Part shown: positions 16,398 to 26,683 of the stretch, in pieces
Numbering within the stretch: the first letter of the stretch is position 1
Layout of the letters: each line of letters opens with the position of its first letter
Assembly: GCF_021432085.1 (NCBI RefSeq)
Contig: NZ_CP090366.1
Location: 3,224,001-3,288,000 of the forward strand
Direction: 5' to 3'
Length of the DNA stretch: 64,000 nt
Origin: Stutzerimonas kunmingensis
Lineage (GTDB): Bacteria > Pseudomonadota > Gammaproteobacteria > Pseudomonadales > Pseudomonadaceae
The notes under the pieces: generated by a model
The model's input: only the letters and a program-made list of their open reading frames with translations
The model's database searches: none
What the model was told of the DNA's origin: nothing
Made by a program: the position numbers and the translations under genes

Positions 16398-17096
16398 TCA
16401 GAGCGACTCGACCAGGATGACTTCGCTGTCGGTCACGGCTCTGATGCTCAGCCGCGCCTCGTCGCGCACGGCCACGCCATCGCCCGCGGCGACCGCAAGT
16501 CCGTTGATTTCGATCTGGCCGCTGGCAGGCACCAGATACACCCGGTGCCCGGCGCCAATTTCGTAGTCAGCGCTCTGCCCTGCTGCAAGCGTAGCCGCTG
16601 CCAGGCGGGCCTCGGCACGAATCGGCAGCGCCTCGTCATCGCCGGGCAGACCACTGGCGAGCGTGACGAAGGCGCCAGCGCGCTCGCCGCTGGGGAACTG
16701 GCGAGTGCCCCAGGCCGGCGGCAGGCCGGTCTGCTGCGGGTGAATCCAGATCTGGAAGATGCGCGTTTCCACGTCTTCCAGGTTGTACTCGCTGTGCACG
16801 ATGCCGGTGCCGGCGCTCATCACCTGCACATCGCCGGCGACGGTACGGCCGCGGTTACCGAGGCTGTCTTCATGAGTGATGGCGCCCTGGCGGACATAGG
16901 TGATGATTTCCATGTCGCGGTGCGAGTGCGGCTCGAAGCCCGATTGCGGCGCGATGCTGTCGTCGTTCCAGACGCGCAGGCGGCCCCAGCGCATGCGCTC
17001 GACATCGTGATAATCGGCAAAGGAAAAATGGTGGCGCGCGTTCAGCCAGCCGTGCTGCGCATGACCAAGCTGGGCATATGGACGTCGTTCGATCAT
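16398..17096 (-). CDS. Pirin family protein (YhaK-like)
   Basis: The 232-residue bicupin carries the pirin metal site [12 protein letters not shown] (two His) with the later [10 protein letters not shown] (His and Glu). Some relatives are quercetin dioxygenases, others are redox-sensitive without known enzymatic activity. ATG 17096 is supported by GGAGAG; in-frame sequence upstream to 17177 lacks conservation signs. First gene of a pirin-wrbA unit, with a palindrome 97-113 bases upstream of the start. Confidence 0.88.
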   Translation of the reverse strand: MIERRPYAQLGHAQHGWLNARHHFSFADYHDVERMRWGRLRVWNDDSIAPQSGFEPHSHRDMEIITYVRQGAITHEDSLGNRGRTVAGDVQVMSAGTGIVHSEYNLEDVETRIFQIWIHPQQTGLPPAWGTRQFPSGERAGAFVTLASGLPGDDEALPIRAEARLAAATLAAGQSADYEIGAGHRVYLVPASGQIEINGLAVAAGDGVAVRDEARLSIRAVTDSEVILVESL

Positions 17097-17192
17097 CTCG
17101 CTCTCCGCAGATGGGACACCGGGCAACCCGGCGAATGAGGGAGATGATCCATTCAATCCGATCAACAATGTCTGCAATTTTCCGCCAATAAC

Positions 17193-17209
17193 TATCGAAT
17201 AAATCGATA
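17193..17209. promoter_or_regulatory. TATCGA-N5-TCGATA palindrome upstream of the pirin gene
   Basis: Perfect 6-bp arms (17193-17198 and 17204-17209) lie in an AT-rich patch between the divergent pirin and FKBP genes. The shape fits a LysR-type operator, and pirin-wrbA genes often have a divergent LysR regulator, but no regulator gene is next to it here. The target gene is inferred. Confidence 0.4.
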
Positions 17210-17322
17210 ATCAGGCAGGTCGACTATCCCGGTGAAAGCGGCGCGGCGGCCGGGTCTATTGCCCGCAGCGCGTTTACCTGCGACAAAGCGCTCCCTTTTT
17301 TCAGCTTTCAGGAAGCGCATGA

Positions 17323-17664
17323 ATGAACGATGAATTGCGGGTCGAAGACATTCAGCTCGGCGACGGTAAGGCGGTGGTCAAGGGCGCGCTGATCACCACC
17401 CAGTACCGCGGCACGCTGAGCGATGGGACGGAGTTCGACAGTTCTTACGCGCGCGGCAAACCCTTCCAGTGCGTCATCGGCACCGGCCGGGTGATCAAGG
17501 GCTGGGACATCGGGCTGATGGGCATGCGGGTCGGCGGCAAGCGGCGGCTGTTCGTGCCGGCGCAGCTGGGCTATGGCGAACGCCAGGTCGGCGCGCATAT
17601 CCCGCCCAATTCGGATCTGCACTTCGAGATCGAACTGCTGGAAGTGCTGACGCGCGACGACTGA
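17323..17664 (+). CDS. FKBP-type peptidyl-prolyl cis-trans isomerase
   Basis: The 113-residue protein is a single FKBP domain without signal peptide: DGTEFDSSYARGKPF, VIKGWDIGLMGM, GGKRRLFVPAQLGYGER and the C-terminal strand LHFEIELLEV cover the active-site pocket. It should act in the cytoplasm on prolyl bonds. It is followed by a symmetrical hairpin shared with the convergent opgH gene. Confidence 0.9.
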   Translation: MNDELRVEDIQLGDGKAVVKGALITTQYRGTLSDGTEFDSSYARGKPFQCVIGTGRVIKGWDIGLMGMRVGGKRRLFVPAQLGYGERQVGAHIPPNSDLHFEIELLEVLTRDD

Positions 17665-17669
17665 TCGCC

Positions 17670-17700
17670 CTTTCTGGCGGCCCTGCGGACCGCCAGAAAG
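17670..17700. terminator. Bidirectional terminator between the FKBP gene and opgH
   Basis: Perfect 11-bp arms CTTTCTGGCGG (17670-17680) and CCGCCAGAAAG (17690-17700) with a 9-nt loop lie 6 bases after one stop and 9 before the other. The stem ends in a short T-rich arm in both directions. Confidence 0.65.
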
Positions 17701-17709
17701 TCGCGCGTA

Positions 17710-20286
17710 TCAGGCCTCGCCCGCGAGGTCCGGGCGCGCCACGCCGTGGGGATACTGCTCGCGGTAGCGTGCCAGCCAGACGGCCCCGGCCGGATCTTCC
17801 CAGGCGTGACGGTGCAACAGCGCCATGCCATCCGGATCGTTCAGCAGGCGCCAGCGCGCCGCCTCGGCATCCGCGCCGTCCGGGCCGACCGCCAGCACCT
17901 GACCGAGGCGCTGCTCGCGCAAACGCTCGGCGCCAGTGACCACCCTGGCATGCCGGGCGCGCGCCATGGCACAGACCAGCGCGTTGTACAGCGGATCGAC
18001 CACCGCCACGAGGAAGCCATGGCGCAAGGCAACCGCCTGGTTCTGCTGCTGGTACAGGTCGGTATTGGCCAGCTCGGTGGGCGGTGCGTATTCCTCCGGG
18101 ATCAGGAACAGCTTGCTGCGCCGCGCGGCCAGGCCGAGACCGGTACGGCTGGTGATCACCGAAACCGGCGCCGAGAGGATCAGCGACACCACGATTGGCG
18201 CCAGCCACCAGAGAAAGGCCGCATCCAGCCAGGCAACCAGGGCCGTCCAGAGCACGCCGATGACGATCTGCGAACCATGCCGACGCAGCGCCTCGCCCCA
18301 GGGCGTGGCGTCATCGCCGCGCTGCGGCGATTTCCACTGCACCGACCAGCCGAGGAACGCCGCGGTGACGAACACGCTGTGAAAGAGCATGCGCACCGGC
18401 GCCAGCAGCACCGAGAACAGCGTTTCGATCAGCATCGACAACACCACCCGCAGCCGCCCGCCATAGGCCTGCGCGCCCTGGATGCAGACCAGCAGCACAC
18501 TGAGCAACTTGGGCAGGAACAGCAGCGTCATGGTCGCCGAGAACAGCGCGATGGCCTCCTCCGGATGCCAGCGTGGCCACAGCGGGTAGAGCTGGTTCGG
18601 CTGCAGGAAGTACTCCGGCTCCATCAGCGTATGGATCGCCAGCAGGCCGGTGGACAGCAGCAGGAAGAGGAACCACAGCGGCGCCGACAGGTAGGACATC
18701 ACCCCGGTGAGGAACACCAGGCGATGCACCGTATGCACGCCACGCACCATGAACAGACGGAAGTTCATCAGGTTGCCGTGGCACCAGCGGCGGTCGCGCT
18801 TGAGCTCGTCGAGCAGGTTCGGCGGCAGTTCCTCGTAGCTGCCCGGCAGGTCATAGGCGATCCACACGCCCCAGCCGGCACGGCGCATCAGCGCGGCTTC
18901 GACGAAGTCGTGGGAGAGGATCGCGCCGGCGAACGAACCGGTGCCGGGCAACGGCGCCAGCGCGCAGTGCTCGATGAACGGCTTCACGCGAATGATCGCG
19001 TTATGGCCCCAGTAATGCGATTCACCCAGCTGCCAGAAGTTGAGCCCGGCGGTGAACAGCGGTCCGTAGACGCGCGTGGCGAACTGCTGCAGCCGCGCAT
19101 AGAGCGTGTCCATGCCCGACGCCTTGGGCGCAGTCTGGATGATGCCGGCGTTGGGATTGGCCTCCATCAATCGCACCAGGCTGGTCAGACATTCGCCACT
19201 CATCACGCTGTCGGCGTCCAGCACCACCATGTAGCGGTAGCTACTGCCCCAGCGACGACAGAAGTCGTCGATGTTGCCGCTCTTGCGCTTCACCCGACGA
19301 CGGCGGCGACGGTAGAAGATGTGGCCGAAGCCATCCACCGCACGGCACAACTCGACCCAGGCCTTCTGCTCGGCAACACAGGTGTCCGGGTCGTTGCTGT
19401 CGCTGAGCACGAAGATGTCGAAATGCTCGAGCTCACCGGTTGCCTTGAGCGACTCGTAAGTCGCGCGCAGGCCGGCGAACACACGCGGCACGTCCTCGTT
19501 GGCAATCGGCATCACCAGCGCCGTACGCGCCTCGGCCGGTATCGGTTCGGTGCCGGGGCTGCTGGCCGAGATGCTGTAACGGTCCTTGCCGCGAAGTAGC
19601 TGGAAGAAGCCCATCAGCGCGGTCCAGAAGCCCACCGAGACCCAGCAGAACAGCAGTGCGAAGAGCAGCAGGATGCTGGTCTGCACCACATAGGGAAGGA
19701 TCTGCCGGGCCGATTCGGACAGCGGCTGGACGAACACTTCCTGCATGTCGACCAGGAACCAGCCCTGGTAAGGCAGCACCGCCTTCATCTGCCAGGTGGC
19801 AAAGGCGGTCTGGCCGAGCATCAGCACCAGCAGTGCCGCACGGCGCAGCGCCGCGACCCGGCGCCAGCGCGCCTCGTCGAGCGGCTGCGGACTGGGCTCG
19901 AAGTGACGCCGCGGCGGCGTGCGGCCCAGCATCCGGCGCCAACCGCGGCGCAGAATATTGGTATGCCAGGGCTCCGGCACCATGCGTGTGCGCACGATCG
20001 GCGGGGTCGACTGCACATACGCGCGGCCCTGGTGGTCCTCGGCGATCACGCCGGCGCGGTCGAACAGATCGCCCCAGCCCAGCCGCAGTCGCGCGACCAC
20101 CGAGTCGAGCAGACGCCGCGACGGGCTGCGCTGCGCGCTGGTCTCGGCAGACAGTTCATCATGCAGCGCGAACAGGCCGCCCCGCTCGGCCGCCTGCCGG
20201 TATCTGGCCGGGTCCTCGGTTTCGTTCAATGCCAGGCCGTCGCAATAGTTTTGCGTCAGACCATTCACTGCATGCTGCTCATTCAT
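17710..20286 (-). CDS. opgH: Glucans biosynthesis glucosyltransferase OpgH (MdoH)
   Basis: An 858-residue polytopic GT2 enzyme that makes the beta-1,2-linked backbone of osmoregulated periplasmic glucans from UDP-glucose and moves it across the inner membrane. Visible features are N-terminal membrane helices, the catalytic segments VLSDSND and [11 protein letters not shown], the RDRRWCHGN motif (processive Q/RxxRW type), and C-terminal helices. ATG 20286 gives an 8-base overlap with the opgG end; a longer start at 20349 would overlap further. Last gene of bglX-opgG-opgH. Confidence 0.95.
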   Translation of the reverse strand: MNEQHAVNGLTQNYCDGLALNETEDPARYRQAAERGGLFALHDELSAETSAQRSPSRRLLDSVVARLRLGWGDLFDRAGVIAEDHQGRAYVQSTPPIVRTRMVPEPWHTNILRRGWRRMLGRTPPRRHFEPSPQPLDEARWRRVAALRRAALLVLMLGQTAFATWQMKAVLPYQGWFLVDMQEVFVQPLSESARQILPYVVQTSILLLFALLFCWVSVGFWTALMGFFQLLRGKDRYSISASSPGTEPIPAEARTALVMPIANEDVPRVFAGLRATYESLKATGELEHFDIFVLSDSNDPDTCVAEQKAWVELCRAVDGFGHIFYRRRRRRVKRKSGNIDDFCRRWGSSYRYMVVLDADSVMSGECLTSLVRLMEANPNAGIIQTAPKASGMDTLYARLQQFATRVYGPLFTAGLNFWQLGESHYWGHNAIIRVKPFIEHCALAPLPGTGSFAGAILSHDFVEAALMRRAGWGVWIAYDLPGSYEELPPNLLDELKRDRRWCHGNLMNFRLFMVRGVHTVHRLVFLTGVMSYLSAPLWFLFLLLSTGLLAIHTLMEPEYFLQPNQLYPLWPRWHPEEAIALFSATMTLLFLPKLLSVLLVCIQGAQAYGGRLRVVLSMLIETLFSVLLAPVRMLFHSVFVTAAFLGWSVQWKSPQRGDDATPWGEALRRHGSQIVIGVLWTALVAWLDAAFLWWLAPIVVSLILSAPVSVITSRTGLGLAARRSKLFLIPEEYAPPTELANTDLYQQQNQAVALRHGFLVAVVDPLYNALVCAMARARHARVVTGAERLREQRLGQVLAVGPDGADAEAARWRLLNDPDGMALLHRHAWEDPAGAVWLARYREQYPHGVARPDLAGEA

Positions 20287-21850
20287 GGGGAGGAATCTGG
20301 TAGGTCCAGGTTTCGGAAAGGGTCTTGTCGCCATCGACCAGCGCCGCACGCATCTCGACCGGGCGCGCCGGGTCGCGAACCTTCACGCGCAGCGTCAGGC
20401 GCCAGCCCTTGGTGACGGTGTTGTAGCGCAGGTTGTTTTCCACCAGCTCGGCATTGTCATCGACGCTGACGCGCGTGCTGACCGGCGCATCCTCGGCGAG
20501 CTTCTCCAGCACCGGCCCGACGAAGTCCACGACCAGCGCCGTGCTGCCGTCAGGCTGGCGGATCAGGTTGGCCTGCTTGACGTCGCCGGTGGAGATACGG
20601 GTCTGCTGCACCCACGCCAGCTCAGGATCGTGCAGGCTCGGTTCGTCCATGGAAAAGTGCAGGCGGTATTCCAGATCCAGCGACTGGCCGGGCTCCGGCT
20701 GCTTTTCCGGGGACCAGAAGGCGACGATGTTGTCATTGGTCTCGTCAGGCGTCGGGATCTCGATCAGCTCAACGTGGCCCTTGCCCCAGTCGCCGCGGGT
20801 TTCCACCCAGCCGCTCGGGCGCAGCTCGTAGCGGTCGTCCAGGTCTTCGTAACGGCCGAAATCGCGAGTGCGCTGCATCAGCCCGAAGCCGCGCGGGTTC
20901 TCCACGCTGAACGCACTCACGGCCAGCCGCTTCGGATTGTTCAGCGGACGCCAGATCCATTCGCCACTGCCGGCATGAATCGCCAGACCCTCGGAGTCAT
21001 GCAGTTGCGGACGGAAGTTGGTGACATTGCTCGGCTGGTTGGCGCCGAACAGGAACATGCTGGTCAGCGGCGCAATCCCAAGCTTGCCGACCTGCTCGCG
21101 GAGAAACACCTTGGCCTGCACGTCCAGCGTGCTGTCCTTGCCCGGCGTCAGCACCATGCGATAGGCGCCGGTGGCGCGCGGCGAATCGAGCAGCGCGTAG
21201 ATCACCAGGTTGCGCCGATCAGCCTGCGGCCGCTCGACCCAGAATTCGCGGAACCGCGGGAACTCCTCGCCCACTGGTAGTGCCGTGTCGACCGCCAGCC
21301 CGCGCGCGGAGAGCCCGTACCACTGGCCCTTGCCGATGATGCGGAAGTAGCTGGCGCCGAGCAGGGTCATCACCTCGTCCTGCTTGTCCTTCTTGTTCAG
21401 CGGATAGAGCACCTTGAAGCCGGCGAAGCCCAGCCCCTCCAGCGAGGCCGGGTCGATGTCGACACCGCCGAACTCGAACATCGACGGGTCGTAGCGAATC
21501 TCGCGCACTTTCGTCGCGGTGATTTCATTGATGCGCACCGGCGTGTCGAAGTGCATGCCCTGGTGATAGAACTGCAGATGGAACGGGGTTTCGACGTCCT
21601 TCCAGTAGGCATGCTCCGGGTTGAAGCGCACGCGCTGGTAGTCGGCGAATGCCATCTTGCGGAATTCGTCGGGCAGGTTGCTCACCGGCTCCTCGTAACC
21701 GCTGGCAGCCAGTTCCTGAGCCCGCTTGGCCACATCGTCGAGGCTGAACGCCAGCGCACTGCCAGCCATAAGCATGCACAGGCCACCCGCCAGACCGGCC
21801 AGCATGCGTGCCGGCTGATTCCCCGTGTTCCATTGAAAAATGCGTAACAC
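20279..21850 (-). CDS. opgG: Glucans biosynthesis protein OpgG (MdoG)
   Basis: A 523-residue periplasmic protein: signal peptide ending near residue 34 ([10 protein letters not shown]), then the beta-sandwich OpgG domain (conserved [32 protein letters not shown]). It is needed for glucan backbone synthesis and branching, working with OpgH. The stop overlaps opgH by 8 bases. Its leader holds a GCAGAG-TTCG-CTCTGC hairpin. Confidence 0.95.
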   Translation of the reverse strand: MLRIFQWNTGNQPARMLAGLAGGLCMLMAGSALAFSLDDVAKRAQELAASGYEEPVSNLPDEFRKMAFADYQRVRFNPEHAYWKDVETPFHLQFYHQGMHFDTPVRINEITATKVREIRYDPSMFEFGGVDIDPASLEGLGFAGFKVLYPLNKKDKQDEVMTLLGASYFRIIGKGQWYGLSARGLAVDTALPVGEEFPRFREFWVERPQADRRNLVIYALLDSPRATGAYRMVLTPGKDSTLDVQAKVFLREQVGKLGIAPLTSMFLFGANQPSNVTNFRPQLHDSEGLAIHAGSGEWIWRPLNNPKRLAVSAFSVENPRGFGLMQRTRDFGRYEDLDDRYELRPSGWVETRGDWGKGHVELIEIPTPDETNDNIVAFWSPEKQPEPGQSLDLEYRLHFSMDEPSLHDPELAWVQQTRISTGDVKQANLIRQPDGSTALVVDFVGPVLEKLAEDAPVSTRVSVDDNAELVENNLRYNTVTKGWRLTLRVKVRDPARPVEMRAALVDGDKTLSETWTYQIPPHE

Positions 21851-21874
21851 ACCGCCTCCGAATTACACGTTTGT

Positions 21875-21890
21875 GCAGAGTTCGCTCTGC
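21875..21890 (-). promoter_or_regulatory. Small hairpin in the opgG leader
   Basis: Perfect 6-bp arms GCAGAG/CTCTGC enclose TTCG (CGAA on the coding strand), 25-40 bases before the opgG ATG and after the bglX stop. It could be an end for the bglX message or a leader structure; there is no T-run. Confidence 0.35.
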
Positions 21891-21992
21891 TTCGCTGTTT
21901 CTGATCGCCTACAACCCACGTATTCCGCCGCTTTGCTCTACAGCGCGGCAGCGGTCGTGGGCTGGATGCAGATCGCCATACAGAAAAAAGTC

Positions 21993-24287
21993 TTACAACA
22001 ACTCGAATCGCACGCTTTGCACCGACCGCGAGTCGAGGCCCAACTGGACTTCAAACTCGCCGGGCTCGGCCACGTAGTCGAGTCGCGCGTCAGGAAACTT
22101 CAGATCGTCCTCGCCCAGTTCAAAGCGCACTACCCGCGACTCGCCTGGCTCTAACATGAGCTTTTCGAAGCGCTTGAGTTCCTTGATCGGACGTACGCTG
22201 GAGCCGACCAGATCCTGCAGATACAGCTGCACTACCGTCGCGCCGGCGCGTGCGCCAGTGTTCTTTACCGTTACGCTGACCTCCAGAATCTGGCCGCGTT
22301 TCAGCTGATGTCGTGAAAGCTGCGGCTTCGCCAGCTCGAACTCGGTGTAGCTCAGGCCATAACCGAACGGGTACAGCGCACCGTTGGGTTCTTCGAAATA
22401 CTGCGAGGTGTAGTTGCCAGGGCGACCCTCGACGTAGGGTCGGCCGAGTCGCGGGTGGTTGTAGTAGGTCGGAATCTGGCCAACCGAGCGCGGAAAGGAG
22501 ATCGGCAGTTTGCCGGACGGGTTGTGCGCACCGAGCAGCACCTCGGCAATCGCGTGCCCGCCCTCGGTGCCGGCGAACCAGGTTTCCAGCACGGCATCCG
22601 CGTTGTCCTTGACCCAGCCCAGTTGCAGCGGCCGGCCATTCATCAAAACCACCACCAGCGGTTTGCCGGTGGCAGCCAGCGCTTCGAGCAGTGCCTGCTG
22701 GCTGGCCGGCAGCGTGAGACTGGTACGGCTAGAGGATTCGTGGGACATGCCACGTGACTCGCCCACCGCAGCAACGATCACGTTAGCCTCGCGCGCGGCA
22801 CGCACGGCCTCGTCGATCATCGCCTGCGGCAGGCGCGGGTCCTGCGTCACTTCCGGGCGATCCCAGTTGAGAAAGTTCAGGTACTCGATCAGTCGCGGAT
22901 CGTCGGTGACGTTCGCGCCACGGGCATGAACGACCCGGCCGGAATCGCCCACTGCAGCCTCGAGTCCCTGGCGCAGCGTCACCGTCTGTGCCGCCACACC
23001 GGCCGCCGACCAGCTGCCGAGCATGTCAACGTGGGAATCGGCCAGCGGGCCGACCAGCGCGATGGTCGCGTCCTTGCGCAGTGGCAGCGTCTGCTGACGG
23101 TTCTCCAGCAGGACCAGCGAGTCGCGCGCCACTTGCCTTGCCGCCTGGCGATGCAGGCGGATTTCGGCATTGACCTCGACGGGATCGTCCGCCGCCTTGC
23201 CGATACGCCGATGAGGATCATGGAACAGGCCGAGGTCGTACTTGGCACCGAGCACACGCCCCACGGCCTGGTCGATCAGCTCGATCGGCACCTCACCGCG
23301 CTCGACCAGCCCCGGCAGTTCCTGCAGATAAAGCGAGTCATGCATGCTCAGATCGATACCCGCCTCGATCGCCAGGCGCGCAGCCTCGCGCCCGTCGCGG
23401 GCCACGCCGTGGCGCAGCAGTTCGTCGATGGCGCCGTGGTCGCTGATGTTCAGCCCACGGAAGCCCCAGTCGTCGCGCAGCAGGTCGCGCAACAGCCAGC
23501 GGTTGGCGCTGGCCGGCATGCCGTTGACGGTGTTCAGCGCGATCATCACGCCGCCTGCGCCGGCGTCCACCGCGGCACGGTATGGCGGTAGATAATCCTG
23601 ATGCATACGCTGCGGACTCATGTCGACCACGTTGTAGTCGCGGCCCCCTTCCACCGCGCCGTACAGGGCGAAGTGCTTGACGCTGGCCATCACGCTGTCC
23701 GCGGCGCTCAGGCGCTCACCCTGATAGGCGCGCACCAGCGTGCCGGCGATCTGCGATACCAGGTAGGGATCTTCGCCGAAGCCTTCGGAGGTCCGGCCCC
23801 AGCGCGGATCACGGGTGATGTCGACCATCGGTGCAAATGTCAGGTCCAGGCCGTCGGCGCTGGCCTCGATGGCCGACACGCGACCGCTAAGGGCGATGGC
23901 CTCGAGATCCCAGCTCGACGCCAGCGCCAGGCTGATCGGGAAGATGGTGCGGTGGCCGTGAATGACGTCGTAGGCGAAAAAGATCGGAACGCCCAGGCGA
24001 CTGCGCAGCGCCGCATCCTGCATGGGGCGGTTGTCGGCGCGGGTGACCGAATTGAAGGTGGCGCCAATGCGTCCGGCAGCGATCTCCTCGACGATCCGCT
24101 CGCGCGGCATGTCACCACCGATGCTGATCAGCCGCAGCTGGCCGATCTTCTCCACCAGGGTCATGCGCTCGAGCAGGGTTTCGATCAGCGCCTGCCGGTC
24201 ATCCAGCGGCAACGCGGGCTGTGCCGCACTGGCGAACGAGCCCATCGCGCTGGCAAGCAGGACAAACGGCAACAGCCTTTTCATCAT
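21993..24287 (-). CDS. bglX: Periplasmic beta-glucosidase BglX (GH3)
   Basis: A 764-residue glycoside hydrolase family 3 enzyme: signal peptide (about 1-20, GSFASAAQ), N-terminal barrel with the nucleophile Asp in GLNISDHGAID, the GH3 C-terminal domain (KLPISFPRSVGQIPTYYNH) and a fibronectin-III-like end domain. It should release glucose from beta-glucosides in the periplasm. I chose ATG 24287 (GGAAC upstream; the signal peptide starts at once); 24305 is possible. It sits upstream of opgGH on the same strand with 142 bases between, which suggests a role in glucan trimming or turnover. Confidence 0.92.
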   Translation of the reverse strand: MMKRLLPFVLLASAMGSFASAAQPALPLDDRQALIETLLERMTLVEKIGQLRLISIGGDMPRERIVEEIAAGRIGATFNSVTRADNRPMQDAALRSRLGVPIFFAYDVIHGHRTIFPISLALASSWDLEAIALSGRVSAIEASADGLDLTFAPMVDITRDPRWGRTSEGFGEDPYLVSQIAGTLVRAYQGERLSAADSVMASVKHFALYGAVEGGRDYNVVDMSPQRMHQDYLPPYRAAVDAGAGGVMIALNTVNGMPASANRWLLRDLLRDDWGFRGLNISDHGAIDELLRHGVARDGREAARLAIEAGIDLSMHDSLYLQELPGLVERGEVPIELIDQAVGRVLGAKYDLGLFHDPHRRIGKAADDPVEVNAEIRLHRQAARQVARDSLVLLENRQQTLPLRKDATIALVGPLADSHVDMLGSWSAAGVAAQTVTLRQGLEAAVGDSGRVVHARGANVTDDPRLIEYLNFLNWDRPEVTQDPRLPQAMIDEAVRAAREANVIVAAVGESRGMSHESSSRTSLTLPASQQALLEALAATGKPLVVVLMNGRPLQLGWVKDNADAVLETWFAGTEGGHAIAEVLLGAHNPSGKLPISFPRSVGQIPTYYNHPRLGRPYVEGRPGNYTSQYFEEPNGALYPFGYGLSYTEFELAKPQLSRHQLKRGQILEVSVTVKNTGARAGATVVQLYLQDLVGSSVRPIKELKRFEKLMLEPGESRVVRFELGEDDLKFPDARLDYVAEPGEFEVQLGLDSRSVQSVRFELL

Positions 24288-24386
24288 CACGTTCCGCAAC
24301 CCCATTCGTTAGAACCGATCAGCCACACACAGGCACACCCATCGCGCCGCCTGTGAAAGCCGATCGCAATGGGTTGAAGACAATTT

Positions 24387-25178
24387 TTAAAGTTCGATGG
24401 TGCCGTCGAGATAAAGCACGGCCTGCCCGGCCACCATCACACGATCCGCTTCGACCCGGCAGTGCAGGATGCCGCTACGTTTCGACGCCTGCAGCGCCAC
24501 CAGCTCGTTACGCCCCAGCCGCTCGGCCCAGTACGGCGCAAGCCCGGCATGGATGGAGCCGGTGACCGGGTCCTCGTCGCCGCCGTTGGCTGGCCAGAAA
24601 TAACGGGAGGCGAAATCCTGCTCGCGTCCCGGCGCGGTCACTACCACATCCAGTGGCGCCAGCGTGCGCAGCGCCTGCAGATCGGGCGCCAGCGCCCTGA
24701 CCTCGCGCTCGTCACGGTAGACGGCGAACCATGCCTGCGGACTGCACAGCACCGCTTCCGGCTCGCACCCAAGCCCCTGCAACAATGCCGCCGGCGGTTC
24801 GGCAACCGGTTCCGGCGCGCGGTTGGGGAAGCTCATTTCCAGCATGCCATCAGCCCGTCGCTGCACCGCCAAGTCACCCACAGCGGCGGCGCGGAAGGTC
24901 AGCGGTGCCTGAGCCAGGCCCGCTTCCAGCAGCACAAAGGCGCTGGCCAGCGTGGCATGGCCGCAGAAGTCGATTTCAGTCAGTGGCGAAAACCAGCGGA
25001 TGTGAAACGCCCCGTCCGCTTCGCGTACGAAAAAGGCCGTTTCAGAAAGATTGTTTTCGGCGGCGATGGCTTGCATCAGCGCGTCCGGCAGCCAGGTTTG
25101 CAGGGGTATCACTGCCGCGGGATTGCCCCTGAAGCGCTCGGCAGTGAAGGCATCGACCTGGAACATCCGCAATTTCAT
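24387..25178 (-). CDS. PhzF family isomerase/epimerase-like protein
   Basis: The 263-residue protein matches the PhzF (diaminopimelate-epimerase-like) fold: N-terminal QVDAFTAERFRGNPAAV, the catalytic Glu in ENNLSETAFF, the GHATLASAFVL segment and the second-half DPVTGSIHAGLAPYW. Members catalyse isomerisations with a single Glu; phenazine PhzF is one of them, but no phenazine genes are present, so the substrate is unknown. Confidence 0.88.
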   Translation of the reverse strand: MKLRMFQVDAFTAERFRGNPAAVIPLQTWLPDALMQAIAAENNLSETAFFVREADGAFHIRWFSPLTEIDFCGHATLASAFVLLEAGLAQAPLTFRAAAVGDLAVQRRADGMLEMSFPNRAPEPVAEPPAALLQGLGCEPEAVLCSPQAWFAVYRDEREVRALAPDLQALRTLAPLDVVVTAPGREQDFASRYFWPANGGDEDPVTGSIHAGLAPYWAERLGRNELVALQASKRSGILHCRVEADRVMVAGQAVLYLDGTIEL

Positions 25179-25309
25179 GTTTGCACCCTGTGCACGGTCA
25201 AGCGACCGCTGCCTACTCTAACCGGGCGGACGGAGTGCTAGCCAGTGGTGCGTGAAGGCTGAAGGGCCCGGAATCCGTCCGGTTCACCTACTTTCGGCAG
25301 CGCCGCGCA

Positions 25310-26020
25310 TCAGCCCAGGGCAAAGGGCAGCAGCAGCGCGATCAGGATGCCCAGCAGACTCATGCCCAGCGCGGCGAAAGCGCCGCATTCGTCACCCTCT
25401 TCCAACGCCCTCGCCGTACCGATGGCATGCGCGTTGATGCCATAGCTGAGGCCCCGCGCGGCGGGATGCTCGACACCTGCCCAGCGCAGCAACAGCGGCC
25501 CCAACGCGGTGCCGATAACGCCGGTGAGCATGACGAACACCGCCGCCAGCGAGGCCAGTCCACCGAGCTGCTCGGCCACCAGCATGGCGATGGGCATGGT
25601 CGCCGACTTCGGCGCCAGGCTCATCAGCACCGGCAGCTGCGCGCCCAGCGCCCAGGCGATCACCAGCGTCAGCACCACGCTGAGCACGCCGCCCACAGCC
25701 AGGGTAATGACGATCGGCCAGAACAATTGCTGAATCCGCTTGAGGTGACGATGCAGCGGCACCGCCAGCGCCACGGTTGCAGGCCCCAGCAACATGGCGA
25801 TCAACGAGGCACCCTCGCGGTAGCGCGCGTACTCCAAATCCACCAGGGTGAGCGTGCCGACTACCAGCAGCATGCCGATCATCACCGGCTGCAGAACCAA
25901 CCAGCCGCTACGCCGATAGAGCATCAGCGCGAGTTTGAAAGCGATCAGCGTCAGCGCCACGGCGAACAGCGGATGCACCACGACGGCCGCCCAGGCCGTG
26001 CGCCAGTCGAGAACCGTCAT
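25310..26020 (-). CDS. cidB: LrgB/CidB family membrane protein
   Basis: A 236-residue protein with about seven membrane helices and the LrgB family segments LGPATVALAVPLHRH and APKSATMPIA, plus GINAHAIGTARALEE. The partner CidA-like gene overlaps it by 4 bases. CidAB/LrgAB pairs affect murein hydrolase activity and cell lysis, and in some bacteria transport pyruvate or glycolate. Which applies here is not visible. Confidence 0.88.
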   Translation of the reverse strand: MTVLDWRTAWAAVVVHPLFAVALTLIAFKLALMLYRRSGWLVLQPVMIGMLLVVGTLTLVDLEYARYREGASLIAMLLGPATVALAVPLHRHLKRIQQLFWPIVITLAVGGVLSVVLTLVIAWALGAQLPVLMSLAPKSATMPIAMLVAEQLGGLASLAAVFVMLTGVIGTALGPLLLRWAGVEHPAARGLSYGINAHAIGTARALEEGDECGAFAALGMSLLGILIALLLPFALG

Positions 26021-26382
26021 GCCTGATCCTCCCGCTTGAGATCGAGCCGGCGAATCAGTCGCTGCATCAGCCAGCCGCAGAACGGCACGGTGATCAGCAA
26101 CGACAGCACCAGCCCGGCGGCGATGGCAGGCAGGTCATCCAGCAGCGCGGCGCCGCTGGTCATGATTCCGGCGGCGGGCACGATGAGCAGCAGCGGCAGG
26201 TACTGCAGCAGCAGCGCCGCGGTCTTCTCCAGCGACTCGGGAATGCTGCGGCGCAGCAACAGGAGGCCAAACAGCAACAGCATGCCGATGATTGGCCCAG
26301 GCAATGCCGGCAGCAGCACCAGATTGATCAGGTTGCCGAACAGTTGCAGCAGCACCAGCCAGGTCAGGCCCTTGAGAATCAT
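26017..26382 (-). CDS. cidA: CidA/LrgA family holin-like protein
   Basis: The 121-residue protein has four membrane helices and the LrgA signature PGPIIGMLLLFGLLL, with a basic C-terminus (RLIRRLDLKRED). It is the first gene of the cidA-cidB pair, translationally coupled to cidB. ATG 26382 is preceded by GGAGCG. No LysR-type CidR gene is next to it. Confidence 0.88.
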   Translation of the reverse strand: MILKGLTWLVLLQLFGNLINLVLLPALPGPIIGMLLLFGLLLLRRSIPESLEKTAALLLQYLPLLLIVPAAGIMTSGAALLDDLPAIAAGLVLSLLITVPFCGWLMQRLIRRLDLKREDQA

Positions 26383-26683
26383 CGGCGGCGCTCCATTGAC
26401 GGCAGGTCAGAAATCATGACGACAGCTCCTCAGTGCGTGGCAAAAGGTTTCGACTATGGCTTTGTTGGCAGCGGCGCAACAGATGCAGATTGGCACTAAA
26501 AAAGCAGATCAGCCGATCCCGAAACGTTCCACTGATGCAGGTCAACCCATTGTCCGAAGACGTTGCAGGGCAGGCAACCGATGCTCATCTGATCTGTATT
26601 TTGGCTGTTCATCTGAGTCTGTTATGCAGCACCACTGGCAGGGATCATCCGCTTCGCCTGAAATGCCTATGGGGCGAAGCCTA
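26383..26683. other. Intergenic region between divergent cidA and ccoG
   Basis: About 300 bases with no supported gene. It should hold both divergent promoters. The only clear structure is the inverted repeat at 26651-26680 just before ccoG. I do not find an FNR-type box here, although ccoG-linked genes are often Anr-controlled. Frames that read through it into ccoG lack conservation. Confidence 0.5.
26651..26680 (+). promoter_or_regulatory. Inverted repeat covering the ccoG ribosome-binding region
   Basis: GCTTCGCC (26651-26658) and GGCGAAGC (26673-26680) are perfect 8-bp arms with a 14-nt loop; the second arm ends 3 bases before the ATG at 26684 and covers the only purine-rich segment there. 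In mRNA it would hide the initiation region. Confidence 0.35.

Noticed and set aside
17746-19599. 617-codon open frame opposite opgH
   Set aside because: Same kind of antisense composition; opgH has motifs and full family length.
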